DNA of 64,000 bases from Limnoperna fortunei. Taxonomy: Eukaryota; Mollusca; Bivalvia; Mytilida; Modiolidae. The stretch covers positions 31,852,043-31,916,042 of the forward strand of contig OX104115.1 of assembly GCA_944474755.1 (NCBI GenBank), read 5' to 3'. Below, in pieces: positions 1 through 12,219 of the stretch (position 1 is the stretch's first letter; each line of letters starts with the position of its first letter). Under the pieces are notes generated by a model. It saw nothing but the letters and a program-made list of their open reading frames with translations. It made no database searches and was not told the DNA's origin. The translations under genes and the position numbers were made by a program.

Positions 1-1254
1 TAAATCGTCGTGTAGACTTACTATTCAAAAGCGCTGCATGGGTGATGTTGAAATTCGAATTTTATTTCCACATTCGTTCGCAAACATTATCAAATAGATG
101 TTTAGGACTGTCTTATTGTTGTCTAAAATTCGCAAGGAAATTATGTTCGCTTTTTTCTAAACAGTCAGTTTTTACAGTTTAGATTTGTGAAATAAAAGCT
201 GGTCCCCACAGACAAAATTTAATATTGATCGGAATGTGGATGCCGAAGATTACGTCTTCTTGGGATAATCCAACGCTCAATAAACATGGCATAAAACATT
301 CAAGTTGTCTTCTAATGTGCAATAAAGAAATTAATTTGTTAAGGTGTCTCCATAATTACGAAATTTAGTTTTGTTCCCAAAAGACACGAGGCTTATTTTT
401 AGAAAGATATTAACCAGAAGATCAATACATGCTCCTATGTCCCTCCTGTTAATAGATCCCACAATACGTTAGATATTTTAACTGGTAAAGAATTTACTTA
501 GACGTTTGAACATAAATGTGATACTGAGCCCAATTATAATTATTGGACTTTAATTTACATCTAGCGAGAAGTATTTCAGCTGTTTTCAGGACCGGAACAA
601 GTAAATAATAAAAAATCTATAGGGAAACGAGATTACTTGTCAGGAACATATTATGGATTGCCACTGGAAAAGTATTCAGTAAAGACGGAAAATTTAGCCT
701 ATAATAGCGGCTACAGTGAGCAAGTTTAGAGGTATTTTTGACTTTGTCTAGCTACTATAACGTAGGTTGCCGGTCAGACGTCGAAGAGTAAAATAAGTAA
801 AAAAATGGCATTGGGTAATTGTTTGCATAGTGCACTGTTTATTTTCTAATTCTTAATATCTTGGTTCATCTCTAGATGTTTGTTAAATTTTATCTATATA
901 AATCGAATATGTCAGTTCCCGCCATATGAATAGAATATTACCAATATGCCACCAGTGTTAACAAACGAGGCGTAAGATATCGAAAGAACGGGTATTATGT
1001 CAACAAAACTACAAAGAATGTAGTCGTAAGAGTCACTACAACTTTTGCGCAAAGCGTGCTATCGTAATTGTACAATTCTTTAAAAATAATTTTAGGTTAC
1101 AATTGGCATAAGGTTAATAATTTTCTTACTACATAACTTATGTCTAACTTATATCTAATAAATAACGCAGGAAACTATTTAACCTACTCAGGAATATATG
1201 TATTACAAAGAAAAACAGTTTATCTACGCTTTAAATAAAAAAAAAACAAACAGC
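1..1254. other. A+T-rich intergenic DNA, no gene seen
   Basis: No open frame, splice-linked exon set or RNA gene can be supported. A short fragment near 555-720 (a 'tatttcagctgtttt' tail followed by 'ttgccactggaaaagtatt') matches repeat fragments seen again near 4800-4930 and 60190, so at least this part is repeat-derived. Confidence 0.6.
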
Positions 1255-1274
1255 TCATGTTGATTAGATGCAGT

Positions 1275-1500
1275 TTTCTGATAAAAATGATTTTCAAAAT
1301 AGGTTTTATTGAAAGTGAAAAAGGAAATATTATTTCCTGATGTAAATGATTACTTATTTTGGAAGAATAATTTTATCTGATGATTTTTTTCCAAAAATAC
1401 CTTTTATTGGAAGTGAAAAAGGAAATGTTATTTCCTGATGAAGATGATTACTTCTTTTCGAATAGTTTTATCTGATGATTTTTTTCCAAAATGACTTTTC
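1275..1500. repeat. Short tandem repeat, two copies of about 98 bp
   Basis: Two adjacent diverged copies share 'agtgaaaaaggaaat', 'atttcctgatg' and 'tttatctgatga'. Fragments of the same sequence recur near 5905-5965 and 13670-13730, so this is a dispersed repeat as well as a local duplication. No coding potential is seen. Confidence 0.6.
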
Positions 1501-1559
1501 ATCATCTTTGTCGTCGTCTGTAATACTTTTACATTTTAATCTTCTTTTCTGAAACCACT

Positions 1560-2340
1560 TGGCCAATTAAAACCACACTTAGCCATTATGTTCATTAGAT
1601 GGACCTTTACAAAGTTTGTGTTTTGTATTTGGATTGAAAACCTAATATGGCCGGCATCGCAGGACTTATTTTAACATGGGACCCTATGGGAAAAAAGTTG
1701 CAAAAGGCTTCTTCTCTGAAACCGGTTAAATAATCAAAACAAAACTTACTAGAAATATTTCTTGGATGTTCCTTTATAAAAGTTCATATTTTAAATACCA
1801 ATCGAAATTCGAAATAGATGCCACGGCAGGATTTAGTTTAACATAGGACCATACGGGAAAAATGTTTAAAACTGGTTAACGAATGGAAACAAAACTTACT
1901 TTGGATAGTCCTTTATAAACCTTATGTTGTTATGCCAATTGGAAATTCAAAATGGCTGCCACATAAGGTTTTACACGAGACCCTAAGGGAAAAAGTTTAA
2001 AGGCTTCATCTCTGAAACAGATTAACCAATGGTAACAGAACTTACTAGCAATATTGTTTAAATGGTCCTCTTTGAATTTTATGTTTTTATACCAAATGGA
2101 AATTCAAAATGGCCACCTATGGGAAAAAAGTTTTAATCTTTTTTATTGCCGATTGGAAGTTCAAGATGGCAGCCACTGCAGGACTTAGTTTAACAAAGTA
2201 CTCTATAGGTAATTTATTTTTTTGATCTTCTTCACTGTAAGCGGTTAACCGATGGAAACAAAACCTTCAAGCAATATTATTTGGATGGTACTCTTAAAAG
2301 TTTATTGAAAATTACAGGACTTAATTTAAGACAAAGGAAA
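1560..2340. repeat. Diverged tandem repeat, about five copies of roughly 110-190 bp
   Basis: Recurring phrases are 'aaaacttacta..aatatt', 'ggatggtcctttataaaagtt', 'ccaattggaaattcaaaatgg', 'gccac.gcaggactta' and 'gggaccctatgggaaaaa'. They appear in the same order about five times with unequal spacing. Substitutions and small indels are frequent, so the array is old. No open frame runs through it. Confidence 0.65.
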
Positions 2341-4763
2341 GCCATCATTCATTGCATATAAAATCATATTAGCGATACAGGCTCTTAAGATCTTTTGGTT
2401 TTAGCTTGTCCCTCCGGGCTGTAAATAAATCGTTTTTAGATAAATACGAATGCAACAAATGCTACAGTGATACAGTGATGGAGAAGCTCTTTACCAATTA
2501 TTTTAAAAGTTTATACATACTAATGAAACCTTGTCAAAATAAGGTCAAATTATAGGCCATCTGGAAAGTGACAGATTACATATGATATTTTATCATTCTG
2601 ATTAAAATTGCTGATTATCATACTATTTTATCCAATCACATTGTGGTATATTCTTACCGGTTGTTTTTTTTTTGTTTGTTTCATTGATTGTTGTTTTACG
2701 TTCAGGAAGCAATATAATGCTATATTCAGGACATGAAAATTAAATAAATTATTATATACATGTAGTAATAATTTTTCAATATTTGATTTTATATAGGAAT
2801 AAAGTGCAATACATTTTCATATCTGAATCCGTCTCGATCTTTTATGTAATTTCCGGGAAAAGTACAGATGTGCTCCGCACGGAAATGAATTCGATTGTCG
2901 ATTAAAGTTGTTCAAAAATTCATAGACCAACAAACGAACAAACGAAGAAATCGACTGTAAACTGTATGAAACCAAATACTGACTAAGTGATAATATGATA
3001 ATACTTGGCCTAGTAAAATAGTACTAAATCGCAAAAATTATGAATAATCACTTAAAAGCACCCGACAAATTATTACTATATAATTAAAGGGTTATTGCAT
3101 GAATATATTAATTATTTGGTAATTTTTTGACTGCCCACCAGGGCTTAGTGTTCCAAAGTAATATATATATTTATTTATTAGGTGATTCAACTGATTTTAA
3201 TTAAAGAATCAATTTCATTAAAGCTATCATGGCAGCAGTCAACTGAATTCAGTGTTGAGATCTACGGGGCTATGTAAAATTTGATGTTTATAAGAGCTGT
3301 TTAAATTGAAGGTTTTGAAAAGTGCCTTATTTTTTATTAGGGAAGAAAGTTTTGATTTAGTAATGTAATCTTAAGATAAGTAATCTTGAGACCTCGACAA
3401 TTTCATTGTTATCCATTATTGGGGAAGACGAATGGTGCGGTCATGGTCTCATGCGATGTCCCTTTCCGCCTGTATTCACGGTAAGACGAATGTGAAATCC
3501 CCTTCTTGGTTTTAATGTATCAATTTGATTGCCCGAAATAGTCTAAACATTTCTGTTGTCCAAACTACCGAATTTCTTATGGAAATGAATTGTGTTCCTT
3601 TTTTGATAACGATAGATATTTTTAGATTCCTTTGTTTTGTTTTGGTGATTTTTATTATAATTATTATTTTTATTTTTTGTGCTGCTTGGTTTTTTTTTTT
3701 GTTAAATGCCTAGGACGTGGAAGTCTCAGATGTTAAAGATTTCGGAATTGATGTGATAATTTTGTTAGTAGTCGGACATGCCCTTTTTACCAATAAGCCT
3801 GGTGATCATTGTTTGTGTTTCAGATGTTGCATTAATACAGTTTGTCACACTTGCATATGCGATGTTGTTATCGGTCTTCAATTTTTTAATGTCTTAAATG
3901 TTTTAAATGTTGACAATTTGTGCATTTAAAGCCCACATGCCTTACTAATGCACATCTAAACCACATCTGTGTACTTTTCACTGTCCCTTGCCTTGCCTAA
4001 ACGTTTTATTTTGTTACATAATGATCGTCAGTCAGTTCGATCGGCGAGATCATCATCTTCATAATGAATTATTTGTTGAGTTCATTGTCCAATAGGGAGA
4101 GGCCGTACTTTCCAATTGATCAATTTTGTTAAGTTTTAGTTGATTAAAAGACTGTCGTTTTTTATAGCATTCCATTCTATAACGGCGTGGGAAACCGAAC
4201 ATTGATTAGATTACTTGACAAAACAATGCATGTATATCTTGGTCTTAATCTATTACGTTTTTAAGCGTAAAATCATTTTTGGACCTCTTTGTATAAATTG
4301 GGGTTTTAAGAGGACATGCTGATAGAAAGGAGTTTTAACACCTTTATCCCCACCCAACACGAATTGCCAACAGGAGCGTTTCTAGTACTCTAATGATCTA
4401 CAGCAGAAAACATAAGGTGTTCTAAAGGTGGTATAATCAAACAGACGTATTTTGCAATTACCAAGGACAAACGTTCAAAATTTTGTCCAGTTGATTGACC
4501 GTCGTGTAATCGACACGGTCGAAACATGTTGCCTCTATTAATAACCTCTTACTACAAGCTGAGGATATTGAGGGACCAATCTCCGATTCCATACGGGGTT
4601 ATTCGTTCCGAGTTAGGAGGGCATGAAATGTTGAAAAATTGCTAACCGTAGCAACATTCCAACAAAGCAGCAAACGCATTGCTGTATATTTATATCTTGA
4701 ATAAAATAATTGTTAAATTCTTTTTAAAAATTTGATTTTAAAATGCTTATTACATGCACATAT
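2341..4763. other. Gene-free A+T-rich stretch
   Basis: Nothing convincing on either strand. Two short open frames near 3525-3929 begin with alternative start codons and encode low-complexity Ile/Phe-rich translations of T-rich DNA, which is not credible coding sequence. Confidence 0.5.
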
Positions 4764-4985
4764 GTTTGATTGATTGTATGTTTGCTCTACGTCCAGCGAG
4801 CAGTATTTCAGATATATTCAGGACCAGAACAAGTTAACAAACAATCGATCAATAAAAAAGAGTCGGAATAGCACACAGTTAACACAATTTAGACTGCCAT
4901 TGGAAAAGTATGGAATTTGGGTAGAGGCGGAGAATTTAGCCTTTTGTAGCAGCTATATTGAGCCTACTCGAATAAAACGTCATCA
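4764..4985 (-). repeat. SINE-like tail plus dispersed repeat fragment
   Basis: A 'ttgattgattg...tacgtccagcgagcagtatttcag' tail at 4764-4830 is the 3' end, in reverse orientation, of a repeat also present at about 9530, 12415, 15600 and 49510. It is followed by a 'gactgccattggaaaagtatgg' segment related to 60190-60240. The 75-residue open frame across this region is repeat sequence, not a gene. Confidence 0.6.
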
Positions 4986-5180
4986 AAAATACGAAGGTTA
5001 ATACAATTTACTACGCCAGTCGCGCGTTTCGTCTAATTAAGACTCATCAGTGGCGCTTAAACCATATCAATATTTAAATTCCAAATGAATAAGATGTTGT
5101 AGAGCTTTTATCATTAAAAATTTCCAAAACGTTTTGCCAAATACGGCTAAGACTATCTATATCTCGAAAATTGAAAAACC
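4985..5180 (-). repeat. Dispersed bivalve-type repeat
   Basis: Read on the minus strand, this segment contains 'aaagctctacaacat', 'cactgatgagtctt', 'gacgaaacgcgcg' and 'ctggcgtagtaaatt'. The same ordered words occur on the plus strand at about 30340-30500. This element is very common in mussel DNA, which is one reason for suggesting a bivalve host. Confidence 0.7.
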
Positions 5181-6206
5181 TTAGAATTAAAAATAATTTT
5201 CGAAATTTTAGGGCAGGAAATTTAGACAATGGCTATATCACTAAAGGAATCAATCGAAGTCTACAAAAGGGGTCTTTATCGTGCAATGAACGTTTCACTC
5301 TTCAAACACGTTACCCACTACGGTCAGCGGCCAGACTTTCCGTACTATGATCCGATCTATGTTTCTTTCTACGAAGTAATCCAGTATCACAATGACACAT
5401 AAATCTTATAGCGATTTCCAAATTACAAAACAAAACCATTTTGTAAATAACCCGTTTTCAGATGTCAAAAAGATGTCACCATATTTAATCAAGCTAAGGG
5501 ATACATTATAAGGTTGGCTTCTCGAAAATGTATACGTTGTGTCGTCGCTAAAGTTGATTAAACTTTATCTGACAGCACACGGCATTTTAGCTCTTTTTTA
5601 AAAACAGCATATTAAAACGTCTGCCAAAGTTGTTGCCCTAAATATAAAAGACATTGCTAGGTACATGTTCATAGTTCTATTAATTGTATCTCTTGAATTA
5701 AGAGTTTAAGCCCCAAAGTGTAAAAGAAACGTGAAGAAAGGTTTTACTACAGAGCGTTTTTTCAACAATTCGAAATATTCTAACTGTGGATTACAACGAG
5801 AAGCAGTTTTCTACGCTTTTAAGCCCAAAGGATTAATACACAAGATAATAAACAATTTCCTGTCTAAATGTATGTCATGGCAACGTTTTTATGAAGTTCA
5901 AAAGGAAATATCACTTTCCATTTTCCATTTTCAACAATTACTTATTTGGAAAAATAATTTATCTGGTACCAAACCTATAATTATCCATTATAAGTATAAA
6001 TATGAAGTGTTCTTGTATTTGTTAAATGTTATATATAATGTTTAAGAAGTACTATTTTGTTACTTCTAAAAAAGAACCAATTTAAAATGTAATAATTAGC
6101 TTTATTTTATTTTCACTCATGTGCATCTATGATGCATAATAACAAATGGATGTACAGTGTAACATGATACAAAAATAAGGTTAACTAGTAATGTGTTTAA
6201 CTGATA
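5181..6206. other. No gene; scattered repeat fragments
   Basis: A piece at about 5255-5400 ('ggtctttatcgtgcaatgaacg...cacgttaccca') is related to the repeat at 60270-60340. A 104-codon open frame at 5731-6045 has no recognisable domain, begins with an alternative start codon and overlaps a fragment of the 1275-1500 repeat, so it is not called as a gene. Confidence 0.5.
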
Positions 6207-6860
6207 ACACAAATGTCTCCCCAAACGAACCTCCATTGCCACTTTAAACTAAACTCGAGCATGTTAAAAACCACGATAATGCATTGTATTATATAATGAC
6301 CATGTTTCCAGAGTCAGCCATTTTGAAAATTCCAAAAATTGATTGCAAAACGTGTTCCATTGCATCTTACAAAAACTGTGCGGACAAGAACGGAACGAAA
6401 AAGGAAAAATATAATAGGAAACCAAACGTTTATGAGACATAGTAGATGATACCTTTTACAGCGGTAGTTAACCTTGGGGATAACACGGTTTGATATTACA
6501 AAATCATACACAATCAGTCGTTTTCATAGCAAATAGATAAAAAAAAATAGTGAGTTTTTGTAAGCATTTAATTTGTTTGGTTTTAACGCTTATAGTTTGA
6601 CTGAAATAATTATAAAAATATTCAGAACTATATTATTTGGTGTGTAGAGAATTATTTAAAATATAATTTATTGCAAAATCCAAAATAAACAATCTTAACG
6701 GTAAATAAATACGTTAATATACAATTGCTACTTGCGAATAAACAACTTATGTAATGGTTGTGTTGGCAAACAAGGAAACGTGTTTTCTCATTTTATTTTG
6801 TTTGCTAATTTAATTCTTTGCATTCTTTGGAAACCACCGAATCACGAATTAACAAATCCA
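6207..6860. repeat. Duplicated segment, first copy
   Basis: This segment, starting at 'cacaaatgtctcc', is repeated in the same orientation at 11573-12219 with about 90% or better identity by eye. In this copy it lies about 2.1 kb from the satellite end and GPCR region. In the second copy it abuts the GPCR remnant directly. It is one end of the segmental duplication described in the findings. Confidence 0.8.
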
Positions 6861-7611
6861 CTTACACCCACTGAAACGTAAAACGTTCCAGTACGAACGT
6901 TAAACGGACGAACCAAAAACGACATACGAACGGACGAAGAACGAACGAACGCTCTTATCGTCCAGACGAACCATTTAAAAATTAACCAATCAGAGACAAG
7001 CTATATGCTTCAATCGTTCGTATGTGGGAAAACGAATGGAGACGCCTATCGTGCTTTGTAAAAATCAAGAAACGTTCGGTCATTTTAAATAAAATCTTGA
7101 GAATCAAGCTGGTTTATAGTAAACAAATAAAAAATTGAAAAGGAATAAATAATAAAATAATATTATACTTTATTTTAATTAAATCATCATTTAAATGATT
7201 TGTGACAACTCAAACAGGTAATACACACATTAAAAACGTGACAACATTACAAGCATACGAGAAAATTTGTGGGGTTGAGTATTTTTATTAAATATTCATG
7301 TTCGTTATTTGGGCTAAACATGGAAATGTTTTAAAAATGGACCTATACATAGTTTTTATCACAGTGTAAAAAGAAACGAGCTTAATCGTCCATTTTATTT
7401 TGATTACTAATTAAAACAGTAATTATTACACATTCCCGAGGAAGCTTTTATAATTAATTTTTATTGCATATAATTAAATGTGCTAATCCAACTGTATATT
7501 TATTATGTGTTATATATTTGTTAAACCTTATAGTTTCATAAATTAAGGGGTAATTTATTACAAAAATTCTCTATTGGAAAATGTTCATCAAGGTGGTTTT
7601 CAAATAACACA
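6861..7611. other. A+T-rich spacer with an ACGAACG-rich patch
   Basis: Between 6880 and 7080 the words ACGAACG, CGTTCG and ACGGACGAA recur irregularly on both strands, in contrast to the A+T-rich surroundings. No gene, clear period or hairpin was found. The rest is plain A+T-rich DNA. Confidence 0.45.
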
Positions 7612-8975
7612 TTTAAAATCACATTTGTAACATCACTCCCGAGACCTTTGCAAGAATATTAAAAACAATATTTAACATAAAAAAACTACTGAGACCTTCG
7701 AGATACAATTAAAAACAAAATGAAATATATAAAATCACTCCTGATACATAAGGAATGCAATCAAAAACCATAATACAAAGATAAAATCAATCATGAGACC
7801 TTAGCTATGCAGTTAAAAACCATATAACACATAAAATTTCACTACTGAGACCTTAGCAATACAATTAAAAATCATATTTTACATACATAATCACTCCTGA
7901 GACCTAAGCAATACAATTCGAAACCTTATTACACATACATAATCACTCCTGAGACCTAAGCAATACAATTAGAAACCTTATTACACATATAAAATCACTC
8001 CTGAGACCCTAGCAATACAATTTAAAACTATATTTCTCATATAAAATCACCCCTGAGACCTTTGCGATACAATTAAAAACCATATTTCACATATAAAAGC
8101 TCTCCTGAGACCTTTGCGATACAATTAAAAACCATATTACACATATAAAATCACCCCTGAGACCTTTGCGATACAATTAAAAACCATATTTCACATATAA
8201 AATCACTCCTGAGACCTTTGCGATACAATTAAAAACCATATTACACATATAAAATCACTCTTGAGACCTTTGCGATACAATAAAAAACCATATTACATAT
8301 ATAAAATCACTCCTAAGACCCTAGCAATACAATTAAAAACCATATTTCACATGCAAAATCACTCCTGAGACCTTTGTGATACAGTTAAAACCAATATTTC
8401 ACATACAAAATCACTCCTGAGACCTTTGTGATACAATTAAAAACAATATTACACATATAAAATCACTCCTCAGACCTTTGTGATACAATTAAAAACCATA
8501 TTTCACATGCAAAATCACTCCTGAGACTTTTGCAATACAATTAAAAACCATATTACACATATAAAATCACTCCTGAGACCTTTGCGATACAATTAAAAAC
8601 CATATTACACATATAAAATCACTCTTGAGACCTTTGCGATACAATAAAAAATCATATTACATATATAAAATCACTCCTAAGACCCTAGCAATACAATTAA
8701 AAACCATATTTCACATGCAAAATCACTCCTGAGACCTTTGTGATACAGTTAAAACCAATATTTCACATACAAAATCACTCCTGAGACCTTTGTGATACAA
8801 TTAAAAACAATATTACACATATAAAATCACTCCTCAGACCTTTGCGATACAATTAAAAACCATATTTCACATATAAAATCAGTCCTGAGACCCTAGCAAT
8901 ACAATTTAAAACCATATTTCACGTACAAAATCATTCCTGAGACCCTAGCAATACAATTAAAAACTATATTTCTCA
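7612..8975. repeat. 52-bp satellite array, about 26 monomers, with a 364-bp higher-order repeat
   Basis: The monomer is 52 bp: 'aaaatcactcctgagacc', then 'tttgcgatacaatt', then 'aaaaaccatattacacatat'. Its variants differ at fixed positions ('ctagcaatac', 'tttcacatgc', 'cagttaaaacc', 'ctcttgagacc', 'tcctcagacc'). The variant 'cactcttgag' at 8256 recurs at 8620, exactly 364 bp (seven monomers) later, and the flanking monomers repeat in the same order. Seven-monomer blocks have therefore been amplified as a unit. Edge monomers are more diverged. No open frame spans it. The array lies downstream of the GPCR gene and is missing from the duplicated locus at 11573-13172. Confidence 0.93.
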
Positions 8976-9430
8976 TGTAACTTTTCACCAAATCACACAA
9001 TAGCAAAAATTACTCCAACTTACAGAAAATAAAATTATGAATTGACTTAAATGGTAATTAATAATAACTTCAAAAAATGCTAACATCGGAATAAATGGTT
9101 TAGAAATCATGTCAGATAAAAGTATTATATCGTTAAGAAAATTCTACTTGACATATTTTTTTAAATAGTTACATTATTGTTCATTCGGTCTCTATCCACC
9201 ACAATTTTCTAATAAACAACATCAATTTATATTGATTACAAATGATGATTGAATCCATAAAACTTTGTTACTTTCTATGACGTAAAACGTTTTTGGTAAA
9301 ACATGTCCCATAGACATCCATTCTGACCCTGTAGTTGTGAATTGCATAATTAGAATGGATGCGTGCCGTTTTAGTTGCGAATTGCATAATTAGAATGGAT
9401 GCGTGCCGTTTTTTACAAATAACACTAGAG
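8976..9430. repeat. Duplicated segment flanking the GPCR (copy A)
   Basis: Starting at 'catgtaacttttcacca', this segment matches 12220 onward. Much of 9070-9440 is absent from the second copy. A local direct repeat, 'tgcataattagaatggat', occurs twice around 9344-9405. Confidence 0.75.
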
Positions 9431-9439
9431 AGTGTTATT

Positions 9440-9760
9440 TCGCTTAAGTGTTTCAGCTATGTCGACGAGTGCCTTTTTATTTTGGGAGGAAGCAGGAGCC
9501 CTCGTAGAAAACGCTCACCATCGGTAGGTTGATTAATTGATTGAATATTTGCTTAACGTCCAGCGAGCAGTATTTCAGCAAGGCGGTAACTCCTTTAACA
9601 AATCTTATAATGACCTGACAAACCCCCTCCCTCCAACGAGAGGAAATCCCCTATCCGACACCTGGGAAGACTGGCCATCTGTGTCGAACACTGGGAATCC
9701 ACCCATTCGGTAAACTGCCATTCCTTGTCAACCAAGACAGGTTCTAAACAAGTTCAATTC
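9440..9760 (-). repeat. SINE-derived fragments downstream of the GPCR
   Basis: The first part ('gtgtttcagctat', 'gggaggaagcaggag') is a degenerate piece of the main tRNA-derived SINE in reverse orientation. The second, from about 9530 ('ttgattgaatatttgcttaacgtcc', 'gagcagtatttcagc'), belongs to the second SINE-like family with an internal 'cacctgggaagactgg...aacactgggaat' part. The same composite occurs at 12345-12660 because the locus is duplicated. Confidence 0.7.
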
Positions 9761-9908
9761 TTGTTGGTAGCTCAAAAGAGAATAATAATTGTATTAAACT
9801 ATATACAAAACAAATTTACCACTTTTGTATATTTTGTTATTTGAATCTTGTCATTTTGTCAACTTATCTAAAGTATAAAAATCAATTTGGTTTTGTTGCT
9901 TTCTTCAC

Positions 9909-10970
9909 TTAAGTTCTTTTCTTGTATAACCTTAAACATTCTTCTCTGAAAAGGTCGTCTGACAAGAAGAAGACGACTGGATTAACTGCATTGTTAATGA
10001 AAAAAGCCCGAGAAAATATGTTGTTTGCAGGACTAGATATCACAGGGTAAGCGGCACCAACCACGTTATATAACATAAATATTAAACATCCTGTGAACGA
10101 AATTGCGGTTGCCGTTATCAAACCAAACGTGAGTTTTCGTCCCTTTTCGTACCCCTTGTGTTTGCCCAATTGTTCTGTCTGTACTTTGTTCGTATTTGAT
10201 TTGGATTCGACTCTGATCTCAGAAAGGTCTTCTGCGTTTGTTGAGAATAGAACTGACGACTCTTTCTGAATATTGTCTTTTGGGTTCCTATACGTTGTTG
10301 TTCTCTGTTTTGTATGCATTGCATATAGCAATTTTACGTAGCACACTGTACATGTTATTAAGAAAGAACAACTAAGTAAAATCACTACGACTGCATATGC
10401 CATGTGATGTGCTACGTTTTGGTACTTCGACAAAAAAACGCAATCTGCACCATTTGGTTCTAAAAAATAATTTGTATCTGCACCAATAAAAAATATTATA
10501 GGTACTGATAGCGCTGTACATATTCCAACAATTATTAATGAAATTTTGTTTAAACTAATATTTGGTTTTGCAGTTAGTCCTGAAAGGTTCATCCTTGTAT
10601 ATCTGTGGTACGCTATGGCTGCTAAAAAAGCTAACGAAGATAACGAAACGGCATGGGTTAAAAACCGGAAAAATTTACATGCTTCTGAAGAACTAAATGT
10701 ATAGGTTAACCGGATAACTACGATCTCAAATGGCATACAAGCTATGCAGGCAATTAAATCAATTGCAGAAAGCCAAATGATGAAAACTCTTACTGCCCGT
10801 TTCGCCATCTGCTTCGATAATTTATAAACTAGTAATATATGAATGTTTCCAATAGCACCAACTATAGCGAGTATAGACAAATATATGACACCTGGAATAC
10901 CCTTTTCACGAAAATATTCCTCCTTAATTTCATCTAAAGTTGGAACATCTGTATAATTTGAAACATTCAT
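9909..10970 (-). CDS. Class A (rhodopsin-like) orphan G protein-coupled receptor, single exon
   Basis: The frame encodes a 353-residue seven-helix receptor that should couple an extracellular ligand to G proteins at the plasma membrane. I start at the ATG at 10970 (MNVSNYT), which gives an N-terminus with two N-glycosylation sequons; the open frame extends 14 codons further upstream without another ATG. Visible landmarks are G41-N42 in TM1, D71 in TM2, C98 at the top of TM3 and C177 in extracellular loop 2 (the conserved disulfide pair), and an H122-R123-Y124 triplet in place of D/E-R-Y. There is a long basic/serine-rich third intracellular loop (about 215-280), a TM6 lacking the usual CWxP, and N330-P331 in TM7 followed by VVFF rather than xxY. 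The C-tail is short. The altered DRY and NPxxY motifs are typical of divergent invertebrate orphan receptors and may change activation. The ligand is unknown. A truncated relative lies at 12796-13031. Start and product class are well supported; subfamily is not. Confidence 0.88.
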   Translation of the reverse strand: MNVSNYTDVPTLDEIKEEYFREKGIPGVIYLSILAIVGAIGNIHILLVYKLSKQMAKRAVRVFIIWLSAIDLIACIACMPFEIVVIRLTYTFSSSEACKFFRFLTHAVSLSSLAFLAAIAYHRYTRMNLSGLTAKPNISLNKISLIIVGICTALSVPIIFFIGADTNYFLEPNGADCVFLSKYQNVAHHMAYAVVVILLSCSFLITCTVCYVKLLYAMHTKQRTTTYRNPKDNIQKESSVLFSTNAEDLSEIRVESKSNTNKVQTEQLGKHKGYEKGRKLTFGLITATAISFTGCLIFMLYNVVGAAYPVISSPANNIFSRAFFINNAVNPVVFFLSDDLFREECLRLYKKRT

Positions 10971-11012
10971 AATTTTGTTGCTGGTAGGTATTCTGAAATT
11001 TAGTAAAAACAA

Positions 11013-11572
11013 ATAACTGAGTTGGTTTAAAATCCATTCTTAACAACTAATTAAAAAGAATCCAGTATCTTGGCCACAATACGTTGACTTTTAATCATTG
11101 CAAACATCAACTTAATATTTTTTACGTCATGCGTTCTAATGTTAGTACTCTTTTGAATAATTAGCTTACAATCCGTATTGGTTTATTCAGATTAAACATA
11201 CAAACTATAACAATTTAAACTTGATTTCAAATACGACATTTACCTGTATTGATAATTCAATAACAATGAAAAATATTCTCAAAAAGACCTTACATTAGTT
11301 ATTCACATGTGGTTATTCAGTCCAATGGCAGACAAAAACTAGCGTGTTGCTTTTTGTCCATAAATTTATTTCCTGGTAATATTGATTTTTTTTAATCCAT
11401 CATTTAAGGTTGTTTTCTGAGAAAAAAATCAATATTAACTTGTATCACATATAGATATCTCAAAGATGGCTAAACAAAACAGAAATGTTTGCAAAACGTA
11501 AATGTTTTGCGACCATATGAGAAGTAAAGCTGGACCGACACTATTTGGATAGGACTGTATTAATTCATTAAG
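11013..11572. other. Upstream flank of the GPCR, partly duplicated
   Basis: There is no obvious TATA box or splice-linked upstream exon. The part from about 11432 ('tcaatattaacttgtatcac') to 11572 recurs at 13032-13172, so it is the distal end of the duplicated unit. Confidence 0.6.
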
Positions 11573-12219
11573 GCACAAATGTCTCCCAAACGAACCTCCG
11601 TTGCCACTTTAATCTAAACTCGAGCATGTAAAAAAAACACGATAATGCAATGTATTATATAATGACCATGTTTCCATGGAAAGACCAGCCATTTTGAAAA
11701 TTCCAAAAATTGATGGCAAAACATGTTCCATTGCATCTTACAAAAACTGTGCGGACAAGAACGGAAAGAAAAAGGAAGAAAAATGATAAGAAAGCAAACG
11801 TTTAGGAGACATAGTAGATGATACCTTTTACAGCGGTAGTTAACCTTGTGTTTTTAATAGCAAATAGTTACAAAGAAACAATATTGAGTTTTTGTAAGCG
11901 TTTAACTTGTATGGTTTTAACGCTTATATTTTGACGGAAACAATTATAAAAATATTCAGACCTATATTGTTTTTGATGTATAGAGAATTATTTAAAATAT
12001 AATTAATTGCAAAATCCAAAATAAACAATCTTGACGGTAAATTAATACGTAAATATACAATTGCTACTGCGTCAATAAACAACTTAATATGTAATTGCTG
12101 TGTTGGCTCTCAGTTAGTATTGCAAACAAGGAAACGTGTTTTCTCATTTTATTTTGTTTGCTAATTCAATTCTTTGCATTCTTTGGAAACCACCGAATCA
12201 GGAACTAACGAATCCACTA
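11573..12219. repeat. Duplicated segment, second copy of 6207-6860
   Basis: It begins at 'cacaaatgtctccc' immediately after 'ttaattcatt', the junction of the tandem duplication. The sequence follows 6207-6860 with scattered substitutions and small indels, then joins directly to the copy of 8976 onward. The whole satellite and its flanks (about 2.1 kb) are missing here. Confidence 0.85.

Noticed and set aside
5731..6045. 104-codon plus-strand open frame
   Set aside because: Alternative start codon, no recognisable family, and overlap with a dispersed repeat fragment.
7612..8975. Regularly spaced repeats resembling a CRISPR array
   Set aside because: Monomers are contiguous, without unique spacers, and the genome is eukaryotic; this is satellite DNA.
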